64,000 nucleotides of DNA from contig NZ_CP119147.1 in assembly GCF_029167645.1 (NCBI RefSeq), positions 2,914,001 through 2,978,000 on the forward strand, read 5' to 3'. Below the pieces are notes generated by a model. The model saw only the letters and a list, made by a program, of their open reading frames with translations, was not told where the DNA came from and ran no database searches. How positions within the stretch are numbered: position 1 is the stretch's first letter; every line of letters begins with the position of its first letter. Position numbers and translations under genes: made by a program. This document shows positions 25,090-33,452 of this stretch, one piece after another. The stretch is from Streptomyces sp. AM 2-1-1. Its GTDB lineage: Bacteria > Actinomycetota > Actinomycetes > Streptomycetales > Streptomycetaceae.

Positions 25090-27455
25090 GGGGCGTCAGC
25101 TCCCTCCGAGGTGCCACGGCCCTGGGGGGACGTGGGGGGCGACGGGTCGGTCCGGGAGACCTGGGTCTCGGGGTAGGCGACGTGCCCGGGGGCCATGGGC
25201 GGCGAGGGCACCAGGTCGAGTTCCCCGGCGTGCTCGATGCGGCAGGCGCACACCTTGTACTCGGGGATCTTCGACCGCGGGTCGAGCGCGTCGATGGTGA
25301 GGGCGTTGGCGGCGGTGGGAACCGGCCAGTGGTAGGGCACGAAGACGGTGTCGGGCCGGATGGCCTCGGTGACGAGGGCGGGGAAGACCTCGCTGCCGCG
25401 CCGGGTGGTGACCCGGACGGGCTCGCCGGTGCGGAACCCGTGGGACGGGTGGACCTCCGCCCAGGGCCGGGGCGACTGCTCGACGAGGGCGCCCAGCCTG
25501 CGGGTCTGGTTGCCGGAGAGGAAGTGCGCGATGGTGCGCCCGGTGGTGAGGCTCATCGGGAACTCGTCGCTGTACGGGTCCACCGGCAGGTGCCACTCGA
25601 CGGCCTGGAGGTGGATCCTGCCGTCGTCGTGGTAGGTCCGGCCGTCCTCGAAGAGGCGGGGTGTCCCGGGGTGGTCGGTGGAGGGGCAGGGCCAGGCGAT
25701 GCCGCCGGTCTCCTCCAGCCGTTCGTAGGTGATGCCGTAGTAGTCGATGACGGTGCCCCGCGAGGCGACGCGCAGTTCGTCGAAAACCTCGCGGGAGTCG
25801 GCGAAGGCGAACTTGTCGCCGGCACCGAGGCGCCGGGCGAGTTCGCACATCACCCAGGTGTCGGTCCGGACGCCGGGGGGCGGCTCCTGCGCCTTGTTGT
25901 GTTTGACCACGCGGGCCTCCGCGTTGGCCATCACCCCGTCGTCCTCGGCCCAGGTGGTGACGGGGAATACCACGTGGGCGTTGGCGGCGGTCTCGGAGAG
26001 GAAGAAGTCGAACTGGGCGTGGAACTCGATGGCGTCGTACCCCTCCTTGACCACCCGGTAGTTCGGGAGGGAGACGAAGGGGTTGTTGCAGATGCCGATC
26101 AGACCGCGGATCTCGCGGCGCTGCATCTGCCAGACCATCTCCATCATGGAGGTTCCGGCGGTGGGGAGTTCGGACTCCTCGATGCCCCAGACCTCGCAGA
26201 TCTGGCGGCGGTGCTCCTCGTTCAGGATGGAGCGTCCGCCGGGCAGCAGGTCGGCCTTCTGGCCGTGCTCGCGGCCACCCTGGCCGTTGCCCTGGCCGGT
26301 GAGGGTTCCGTAGCCGGCGCCGGGCTTGCCGATGTGGCCGGTGGCGGCGCAGAGGTTGATCACGGTGAGGCAGTTCTCGACGCCCTGCGAGTGGTGCTCG
26401 ATCCCCCGGGCGTGCCAGGCCATGGCCTTGGGGGCGCGGGCGAAGGTCCGGGCGACCTGGACGATCTGCTCGGCGGGGACGCCGCAGATCCCGGCTGCTC
26501 GGGACGGCGGGTACGCGGCCGCCTTCGCCTTCACCTCCTCCCAGCCGGTGGTGTGCTCGGCGAGGTACGCCTCGTCGGTGAGCCCTTCCTCGACGATCAC
26601 GGCGAGCACGGAGTTGAAGAACGCCGAGTCGGTGCCGGGCTTGAGGGCCACGTGGATGTCGGCGGTACGGGCGACGGCCGTCTCGCGCGGATCGATGACG
26701 ATCAGCGTGGCGCCCCGGTCCCGGGCTCCCCAGACGTACTGGGTCAGCACGGGGAAGCACTCGCCGAGGTTGGAGCCCGCGATGAGCAGGCAGTCGGTGA
26801 GCAGGATGTCGGAGAAGGGGTTCCCGGCCCGGTCGATGCCGAAGGCGAGCTTGTTGGCCCCGGCGGCGCTGACCATGCAGAGCCGGCCGTTGTAGTCGAC
26901 GTGCTTCGTCTTGAGCGCGACCCGGGCGAACTTGCCGACCAGGTAGGTCTTCTCGGAGAAGAGGCTGGCGCCGCCGAGGAGACCGAACGCGTCCTTCCCG
27001 TACATCTCCTGGATGCGGCGGATCTCGGAGACGGTGAAGTCGAGCGCCTCGTCCCAGGAGACCTCGGCGAACTCCTCGTCGCGGGAGCGGCGCATCAGCG
27101 GGGCGGTGAGCCGGTCGGGGTGGTTGACCTGCTGGTAGGCGTTGATGCCCTTGGGGCAGAGCCGCATCCGGTTGATGTCGTGGTTGCGGGGTTCGACGCC
27201 GAAGACCTTGCCGGCGCGGTTCACCCGGAGGTACATCCCGCACTGGATGCCGCAGAAGCAGCAGTGGGTGGGGACGAGCGTCTCGCCGTTCTGGTCGGCG
27301 TGCCACTGGTCGGCGGGGATGCCTCCCGCGTCGCGGAAGGCGCGGGTGCCGGGCGGGGCGAGGGAGGGATCGAGGGGTACGGCGGCACGCCGGCCGGAGG
27401 GGCCGGCAGGATCGGCCGTCGCACCGGGGTGGGCGGGTCGCGGGTCCGCGGTCAT
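25086..27455 (-). CDS. Molybdopterin oxidoreductase catalytic subunit (formate dehydrogenase/nitrate reductase family)
   Basis: 789-residue bis-MGD enzyme. N-terminal [4Fe-4S] motif THCCFCGIQCGMYL with distal RLCPKGINAYQQ, then molybdopterin-binding segments (GLLGGASLFSEKTYLVGKFA, LLIAGSNLGECFP, LIVIDPRETAVA) and the C-terminal molydop-binding domain (MSLTTGRTIAHFLSGNQTRR). No Tat signal is seen, so it probably stays on the cytoplasmic side. ATG start overlaps the membrane-subunit stop. A 1320-codon open frame extends far upstream over the membrane gene, but only as its shadow. Formate, nitrate or another substrate cannot be decided by eye. Confidence 0.9.
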   Translation of the reverse strand: MTADPRPAHPGATADPAGPSGRRAAVPLDPSLAPPGTRAFRDAGGIPADQWHADQNGETLVPTHCCFCGIQCGMYLRVNRAGKVFGVEPRNHDINRMRLCPKGINAYQQVNHPDRLTAPLMRRSRDEEFAEVSWDEALDFTVSEIRRIQEMYGKDAFGLLGGASLFSEKTYLVGKFARVALKTKHVDYNGRLCMVSAAGANKLAFGIDRAGNPFSDILLTDCLLIAGSNLGECFPVLTQYVWGARDRGATLIVIDPRETAVARTADIHVALKPGTDSAFFNSVLAVIVEEGLTDEAYLAEHTTGWEEVKAKAAAYPPSRAAGICGVPAEQIVQVARTFARAPKAMAWHARGIEHHSQGVENCLTVINLCAATGHIGKPGAGYGTLTGQGNGQGGREHGQKADLLPGGRSILNEEHRRQICEVWGIEESELPTAGTSMMEMVWQMQRREIRGLIGICNNPFVSLPNYRVVKEGYDAIEFHAQFDFFLSETAANAHVVFPVTTWAEDDGVMANAEARVVKHNKAQEPPPGVRTDTWVMCELARRLGAGDKFAFADSREVFDELRVASRGTVIDYYGITYERLEETGGIAWPCPSTDHPGTPRLFEDGRTYHDDGRIHLQAVEWHLPVDPYSDEFPMSLTTGRTIAHFLSGNQTRRLGALVEQSPRPWAEVHPSHGFRTGEPVRVTTRRGSEVFPALVTEAIRPDTVFVPYHWPVPTAANALTIDALDPRSKIPEYKVCACRIEHAGELDLVPSPPMAPGHVAYPETQVSRTDPSPPTSPQGRGTSEGADAP

Positions 27456-28621
27456 CTGAACCCCTTCTTCACCTGGGTGAGGTAGGCGCTGCCGCGCAGC
27501 ACCCGCTTGCAGCGCGGGCAGTACTCGGCCCACTCGTCGAAGTCGAGCCGCAGGTCGCGCATGGTGCCGCGGAGGTTCTCCACGTACGGTCCGGTGTCGA
27601 TGTCCTGTCCGCAGCGGCGGCAGGCGAAGACCTCGTCGTCCTGGCGGGCGGTGTACTTGAACAACTGCATGCCGACGGCGGCAGGCCGCTGGACGATGTG
27701 GAAGAACTTCCCGAACGGGATGTAGATGAGCGTGAACACCACGGCGACCATGTGGAGGACGGCGAGGAACTCGTAACCCCCGCCGTGCAGGAAGATCGAC
27801 GAGAAGGTGAGCAGCAGGCCGGTGACGGAGATGACGACCAGCGCGATGAGCGGGATCAGGTCGTATCCGAAGCGCTGGCCGGTGCCGGCGCCCCGGTCCT
27901 TCATCCGGCGCCGGAGGAAGTAGCAGGCGCCGGGGATGACGAGGACGGCCGCGAGGTCCAGGCCGTGGAACATCACCCAGCCGATGAAGCCGAGCGAGTC
28001 GAAGCCGAGGATCTCGAAGCCCCAGATCCGCATCTCGTATCCGGGTCCGGACCCGGAGCCGGAGGTGAAGGTGAACCAGCCCCAGATCAGCGGGAAGGTG
28101 ATCAGGGCGGCCAGGACGCAGCCCCAGAAGATCAGTTGGTGGGCGGCCCAGCGGGCGTGCGAGCGGGCGCCGAGGAACTTCTGGAAGCCGAGGTAGGTCG
28201 CGATCATCTTCGGCAGGGCGGTGGGGGTCCTGCGGAAGTTCTCGGCGGAGAAGAGGCTGCGCCAGCCCTGCTTGAAGAGACGGGCGGCGCCGGGGGCCGA
28301 GATCCAGACCGTGTAGCGGTAGGCGATGCCGAAGGCCAGGAAGACGCTGGCGACGGCGTAGGGCAGCAGTGCGGAGTCGAAGTTGGCGAGCAGTCGGCTG
28401 CCGAGGACGATCGCGAGGATCAGCAGGGCCGAGACGGCCGCTCCGACCAGTGCCGCGCGGGCGTCGACGGACCGGGGAAGCGCTGCCACCGCCCTGCGGA
28501 GGCCGCTGCCCGGGCCGGACGGCGCCGGGTCGTCGGTGGACACCCGCGCCGAGACGCCGAACGAGGAGGTGGGGTCGCCGGGCGGGGGTGGTGCGGCGGA
28601 AGCTTCTGGGGGCTCGGTCAC
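27452..28621 (-). CDS. Polytopic membrane subunit with C-terminal zinc-ribbon-like motif
   Basis: 389-residue protein and first gene of the operon. After a 50-residue acidic/proline N-terminus come about five to six helices (VGAAVSALLILAIVLGSRLL, VASVFLAFGIAYRYTVW, HQLIFWGCVLAALITFPLIW, ALVVISVTGLLLTFSSIFL). Several His residues in helices could ligate haem as in NarI/HdrE-type quinone-reactive proteins. The C-terminus has two CxxC pairs (CRRCGQD, CPRCKR) facing the cytoplasm. The GTG start was chosen because the frame upstream is repeat-derived. It probably links the molybdoenzyme to the menaquinone pool. Confidence 0.82.
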   Translation of the reverse strand: MTEPPEASAAPPPPGDPTSSFGVSARVSTDDPAPSGPGSGLRRAVAALPRSVDARAALVGAAVSALLILAIVLGSRLLANFDSALLPYAVASVFLAFGIAYRYTVWISAPGAARLFKQGWRSLFSAENFRRTPTALPKMIATYLGFQKFLGARSHARWAAHQLIFWGCVLAALITFPLIWGWFTFTSGSGSGPGYEMRIWGFEILGFDSLGFIGWVMFHGLDLAAVLVIPGACYFLRRRMKDRGAGTGQRFGYDLIPLIALVVISVTGLLLTFSSIFLHGGGYEFLAVLHMVAVVFTLIYIPFGKFFHIVQRPAAVGMQLFKYTARQDDEVFACRRCGQDIDTGPYVENLRGTMRDLRLDFDEWAEYCPRCKRVLRGSAYLTQVKKGFR

Positions 28622-28788
28622 CCGACCACCGTAGGTACCTCTGGGTACGTTCACCCTGTTTTGCACCCCGCTCGGGGAAGCGCATCCCCTGCATGGCGGC
28701 GCTGCGCGGGGGAGCTCCCCCGCGACGGGCGCCGCGCGGGCTCTCGCCGGTTCGCCCCGCCGAGGACGGAGGGGGCCGGGGGCGAGGC

Positions 28789-28877
28789 GGTCCGCGCAGA
28801 GCCGGCCGGGGGGTCCGCGCGCAGCCGGAGGAGGGTCCGCGCAGAGTCGGCCGGGGGTCCGCGCACAACCGGCCGGG
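28789..28877. repeat. Four tandem copies of a 22-23-bp repeat
   Basis: GGTCCGCGCAGAGCCGGCC-like units start at 28789, 28812, 28834 and 28856 with a few substitutions. They lie in the 613-bp spacer (28622-29234) between the divergent molybdoenzyme operon and the DUF6227-type gene. No gene is supported in this spacer. A regulatory or neutral minisatellite role is open. Confidence 0.75.
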
Positions 28878-29234
28878 GGTCGAAGGACCGGCCGGAGGGG
28901 CGCTGAGGGCACCGACGGTGGTAGCCGAGGACGCACGCCGCGGGCGGCCCCGGCCCGGCGCCCCCGTCCGCCGGTGACCATGGCCGGAACCATGGCATCC
29001 ACTCGCTCGTGGAGGTTTACACGAGTGCGTTCCGGCGGATTCCCGCATACGGTGCGACGGGCCCCGCTCGCCGATTCGCCCCGGCCGGCGGGGAGTTCAC
29101 CGAGCCGCTCGAACAAGGCCGGGAACTTTCCGTCACCGCCCCACGTTTTTTCCAACCCCGGCGACGATGTCGGAGCCAGGGACTACGTTGAGCACGCACG
29201 ACGTCACTTGTGGCAACGGCCTGGAGACTGCACC

Positions 29235-29981
29235 TTGAGCGATCCGTACGAGACAACCGAGCAGCACCTCGACCGACTCCTGCGACAGGCCCTCAACTCC
29301 TTCGACCTGCCCGACTGCACGGTCGAACAGCTCGGCACGGCACTCGCGCACAGCACCACCCTCTCCTCCTCGCACCACAGCGCCCGGCTGCACCGCGAGA
29401 CGTACCGGCACACCTACCTGCTCGCCGACGGCAGCGCGCTGAGCATCTGGGAGCTGGTGCACGGGGGCGGCCGGGACGCACCCAGCGCCCAGGTGCACGA
29501 GCTGTACGACGACGAAGCCGACGCGCACGTCGCCGCCGCGCGGGTGGCCGACGCCTGCTCGGACGGCCCGGCCTTCAGCGAGGACGTACCCACCATCGAC
29601 CTGGACGCGCTCAACGCGCTGATGGCCGTCGTCCCGAGCCCCTCGCCCCGGTCGTACGCGCCGGACAACAGCGCCGACCACGCCCGCCGGGTGCTGCGCC
29701 GCGCGGAGAACCCGGACCGGCCGGGCGGGGCCACCGCCCTGCTGCTGCGCTCGGCCTTCGCCCACCACATCACCCAGATCTTCGGCAGGCAGTTCCGGGT
29801 CGGCGACCACGACGCCGGCTTCACCCTCTACGAGCACGCGTTCCTGTTGCTCGACGGGAGCGAGACCAGCCTCTGGGAGGTCGAGCACACGGCGACCGAG
29901 GACGGCCGCCACATGTGCGAGGTCTACACCGACGAGCAGACGGCCCGGGACGCGATGGAACACCGCACCCGCATCTGCTGA
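29235..29981 (+). CDS. DUF6227-type conserved Streptomyces protein
   Basis: 248-residue soluble protein without a recognised catalytic motif. It appears to hold two related halves: SARLHRETYRHTYLLADGSALSIWELVH (about 50-75) resembles GDHDAGFTLYEHAFLLLDGSETSLWEVEH (about 195-223), each followed by an acidic segment and a helix with an EVYTDEQTA-like end. TTG start (SDPYETTEQHLDRLL) with TGGAGAC upstream. It is convergent with hrdD, a pairing I recall from other Streptomyces genomes. Confidence 0.78.
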   Translation: MSDPYETTEQHLDRLLRQALNSFDLPDCTVEQLGTALAHSTTLSSSHHSARLHRETYRHTYLLADGSALSIWELVHGGGRDAPSAQVHELYDDEADAHVAAARVADACSDGPAFSEDVPTIDLDALNALMAVVPSPSPRSYAPDNSADHARRVLRRAENPDRPGGATALLLRSAFAHHITQIFGRQFRVGDHDAGFTLYEHAFLLLDGSETSLWEVEHTATEDGRHMCEVYTDEQTARDAMEHRTRIC

Positions 29982-30089
29982 GCCGCCCGGCGGGACCCCT
30001 CGCGAAGCCGCGCCCCCGCCCCGGCGACGAGCCCGGACATGAGCGAGCCCCGACGCCGGGGGGGGTGGGCGCCGGGACTCGGTTCAGGG

Positions 30090-30130
30090 GATCGGTGCGA
30101 GGACCGATCGTCGGGCCGGTGCGAACCGGC
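30090..30130. terminator. Double stem-loop between convergent genes
   Basis: GATCGGT-GCGAGG-ACCGATC (30090-30109) is followed by GCCGGT-GCGA-ACCGGC (30115-30130), the latter with a GNRA-type loop. They sit between the DUF6227-type gene and hrdD and could stop transcription from both sides. Confidence 0.75.
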
Positions 30131-30157
30131 TTGATGGGGAGATTACGGGTTATTGGC

Positions 30158-31156
<999 letters not shown>

Positions 31157-31217
31157 GCGTGCTCCCTTGCTGAGTAGGTCGCGACACCTTTTCGGGTGCC
31201 CTGCATCCGATGGAAAC

Positions 31218-31243
31218 AACGACTGGAATCCGGACAGAATTCC
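31218..31243 (-). promoter_or_regulatory. SigR-type promoter of hrdD
   Basis: Read on the minus strand, GGAAT at 31243-31239 and GTT at 31220-31218 are separated by exactly 18 bp, the consensus for the oxidative-stress sigma factor SigR. It lies about 60 bp before the hrdD start, as known for hrdD promoter p1 in S. coelicolor. Confidence 0.8.
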
Positions 31244-31304
31244 CCAGCACCGGTCTCAGTTTCGCGATCATGCAGTACCCTGTCCGCCGCAGACGGGAGG
31301 ACAG

Positions 31305-31835
31305 ATGTCACGCATACCCGGGGACACGCAGGTCAGACCTGGTGGAGAAGGAGATCTGGAGGTCCTCACGGACATCTACAACCATTACGTCCGTGAGACG
31401 GCGCTCACGTTCGACACGACTCCCTTCACTCCCCCGGAGCGTCTGCCCTGGCTGCACGCGCACCCGGATCACGGGCCGCACCGCCTGCTCGTCGCCGAGG
31501 AGGGCCGGACGGGTCCCGGCGGCGGCAGGGTGCTGGGGTACGCCACCAGCAGTGCGTTCCGCCCGAAGGCGGCCTACGGGACCTCGGTCGAGGTCAGCGT
31601 CTACTGCGCGCCGGACGCGACGGGCCGGGGCATCGGCACGCTGTTGTACACGGCGCTCTTCGAGGCGCTGGCCGGTGAGGACATCCACCGCGCGTACGCG
31701 GGCATCGCCCAGCCGAACGAACCGTCCGGGCGCCTGCACGCGGCCTTCGGCTTCCGCCTTCTGGGCACGTACTCCGAGGTGGGGCGGAAGTTCGGACGGT
31801 ACTGGGACGTGAGCTGGTACGAGAAGCCGCTCTGA
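31305..31835 (+). CDS. GNAT acetyltransferase of the phosphinothricin/methionine sulfoximine type
   Basis: 176-residue enzyme of the Pat/Bar/MnaT family, which acetylates phosphinothricin, methionine sulfoximine or sulfone. Signatures: DIYNHYVRETALTFDT at the N-terminus, AYGTSVEVSVYCAPDATGRGIGTLLY (motif A), and YAGIAQPNEPSGRLHAAFGFR. GGGAGGAC precedes the ATG. Divergent from hrdD, so part of the upstream region is shared. Which amino-acid analogue it uses is open. Confidence 0.9.
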   Translation: MSRIPGDTQVRPGGEGDLEVLTDIYNHYVRETALTFDTTPFTPPERLPWLHAHPDHGPHRLLVAEEGRTGPGGGRVLGYATSSAFRPKAAYGTSVEVSVYCAPDATGRGIGTLLYTALFEALAGEDIHRAYAGIAQPNEPSGRLHAAFGFRLLGTYSEVGRKFGRYWDVSWYEKPL

Positions 31836-31908
31836 GCGGTCCGCGGCGGGGCCCGCACGGGCCGGGGCGGCGCTCCCGCCCGGCCCGCGCGGGCGGCACG
31901 GCTCCGGA

Positions 31909-32691
31909 TCAGCCGAACTGGACGGAGCGCTTCGCCATCCCCAGCCAGAAGCCGTCGATCACGCTGCGGCCCCGGTCGAGCTCGGACTCCGCGGCGCCCA
32001 GCGTCACGAAGAGCGGCGCGAAGTGCTCGGTACGGGGGTGGGCGAGGCGGCCGGCCGGGGACGCGTGCTCGAAGTCGAGCAGGGAGTCGATGTCCTGGGC
32101 CTCCAGGGCCCGCTTCCCCCAGTCGTCGAACTCCGCGGACCAGGCGGGGACACCGGGGCCGGTGTGGCGCAGGGCCGCGAGGTTGTGGGTGAAGAAGCCG
32201 CTGCCGACGATCAGTACGCCCTCGTCGCGCAGCGGGGCGAGCTTGCGCCCGATCGCCATCAGCTTGCGCGGGTCGAGGGTGGGCAGCGAGATCTGGAGGA
32301 CCGGGACGTCGGCCTCCGGGAACATCTCCACCAGCGGGACGTACGCGCCGTGGTCGAGGCCGCGGTCCGGGACGTCCATGACCGGGGTCCCGGCGGCGCG
32401 GAGCAGCTTGCGGACGTCCTCGGCGAGTTCCGGGGCGCCCGGGGCGGCGTACCGCACCTGGTAGTAGTGCTCGGGGAAGCCCCAGAAGTCGTGGACCAGC
32501 GGCACGGTCGCGGTGGCGCCGAGGGCGAGGGGCGCCTCCTCCCAGTGCGCGGAGACGACCAGGATGGCGCGGGGCCGGGGCAGATCGGCGGACCAGGCGG
32601 CCAGCTCTCCGGTCCAGACCGGGTCGTCGGCGAGCGGCGGGGCGCCGTGGGAGAGGTAGAGGGCGGGCATGCGCCCGGCGGTGACGGTCAT
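31909..32691 (-). CDS. LigB-fold extradiol dioxygenase (YgiD/DODA type)
   Basis: 260-residue class III ring-cleavage dioxygenase. Metal-ligand histidines fall in LYLSHGAPPL and LVVSAHWEEAP; catalytic region GLDHGAYVPLVEMFPEADVPV and FTHNLAALRH are also conserved. Bacterial members cleave catecholic substrates such as L-DOPA in vitro; physiological substrates are mostly unknown. Divergent from a MarR gene with matching inverted repeats in between, so derepression by a phenolic compound is plausible. Confidence 0.9.
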   Translation of the reverse strand: MTVTAGRMPALYLSHGAPPLADDPVWTGELAAWSADLPRPRAILVVSAHWEEAPLALGATATVPLVHDFWGFPEHYYQVRYAAPGAPELAEDVRKLLRAAGTPVMDVPDRGLDHGAYVPLVEMFPEADVPVLQISLPTLDPRKLMAIGRKLAPLRDEGVLIVGSGFFTHNLAALRHTGPGVPAWSAEFDDWGKRALEAQDIDSLLDFEHASPAGRLAHPRTEHFAPLFVTLGAAESELDRGRSVIDGFWLGMAKRSVQFG

Positions 32692-32773
32692 GACACTCCC
32701 ACGGCTTCGTGCGTCGGACTTCGGGGCAGGCGCGGGGTCACGGCTCCGCCGGACAGGGCGCCTCTGAGCGAGA

Positions 32774-32835
32774 TCCTTGAAACTTCAAGCTCACGCTCCG
32801 CAGAGCCTAACTCCATCTAGTTCAAGTTTCAAGGA
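32774..32835. promoter_or_regulatory. Pair of MarR-type operators
   Basis: TCCTTGAAACTTCAAG (32774-32789) and TTCAAGTTTCAAGGA (32821-32835) are near-exact inverted copies of the same site. The first contains the palindrome CTTGAA-AC-TTCAAG. One copy lies near each start of the divergent MarR and LigB genes, as expected for joint repression. Confidence 0.75.
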
Positions 32836-32855
32836 AAGGTCGTAGAGTGGACGGC

Positions 32856-33359
32856 ATGACCACGGCACCCACGACCGGCACACGGTGGCTCACCGGCGAA
32901 GAGCAGAGCGTCTGGCGTGCCTACATCCAGGCCACCACGCTGCTGGAGGACCACCTCGACCGCCAGTTGCAGCGGGACGCCGGCATGCCGCACCTGTACT
33001 ACGGGCTGCTCGTCGAGCTCTCCCAGTCGCCCGGCGGGCAGCTGCGGATGACGGAGCTGGCGAAGGACGCCAAGATCACCCGCTCCCGGCTCTCCCACGC
33101 CATCACCCGGCTGGAGAAGAACGGCTGGGTACGCCGCGAGAACTGCCCCACCGACAAGCGGGGCCAGAACGCGGTCCTCACCGAGCAGGGCCGCGCCATG
33201 CTGCGCCGCTCGGCGCCGGGCCACGTGGAGGCCGTCCGGCAGGCCGTGTTCGACCGGCTCACGCCCGAGCAGGTGGGCCGGCTCGGAGAGATCATGCGGA
33301 TCGTCGCCACCGGACTGCAGCCGGAGCACCCGGACGCGGATCTGCCCTGGCTGCGCTGA
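32856..33359 (+). CDS. MarR-family regulator
   Basis: Winged-helix repressor of 167 residues. The DNA-binding part is visible as MTELAKDAKITRSRLSHAITRLEKNGWVRRENCPTD with the wing DKRGQNAVLTEQG. An alternative GTG start at 32847 would add three residues. Two inverted-repeat operators lie between this gene and the divergent dioxygenase. Likely autoregulated and responsive to an aromatic ligand, as inferred from context. Confidence 0.92.
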   Translation: MTTAPTTGTRWLTGEEQSVWRAYIQATTLLEDHLDRQLQRDAGMPHLYYGLLVELSQSPGGQLRMTELAKDAKITRSRLSHAITRLEKNGWVRRENCPTDKRGQNAVLTEQGRAMLRRSAPGHVEAVRQAVFDRLTPEQVGRLGEIMRIVATGLQPEHPDADLPWLR

Positions 33360-33389
33360 CACGGGCGCGGAACCAGGGCGGATGTGCCG

Positions 33390-33423
33390 GACCGGCCCCG
33401 GCGTTGGTACGCCGGGGCCGGTC
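33390..33423. terminator. 15-bp perfect stem-loop between convergent marR and MFS genes
   Basis: GACCGGCCCCGGCGT and ACGCCGGGGCCGGTC are exact inverted repeats around a TGGT loop. It lies between the stops of the MarR gene (plus) and the MFS gene (minus) and suits a bidirectional terminator. Confidence 0.85.
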
Positions 33424-33452
33424 CGATCAGGGCATCAGGGTGCGATCGGCGA

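Noticed and set aside
28789..28877. CRISPR-like reading of the 22-bp repeats
   Set aside because: Units are directly adjacent with no spacers, degenerate, and no cas genes are in the window.
25086..29048. In-frame N-terminal extension of the molybdoenzyme to 1320 codons
   Set aside because: The extra 530 codons lie over the membrane-subunit gene in a shadow frame; the ATG at 27455 with ATGA overlap and the Cys motif just after it give the true start.
29009..29191. Short plus-strand frame upstream of the DUF6227-type gene
   Set aside because: No RBS, arginine-rich translation, and it is out of frame with the supported TTG start at 29235.
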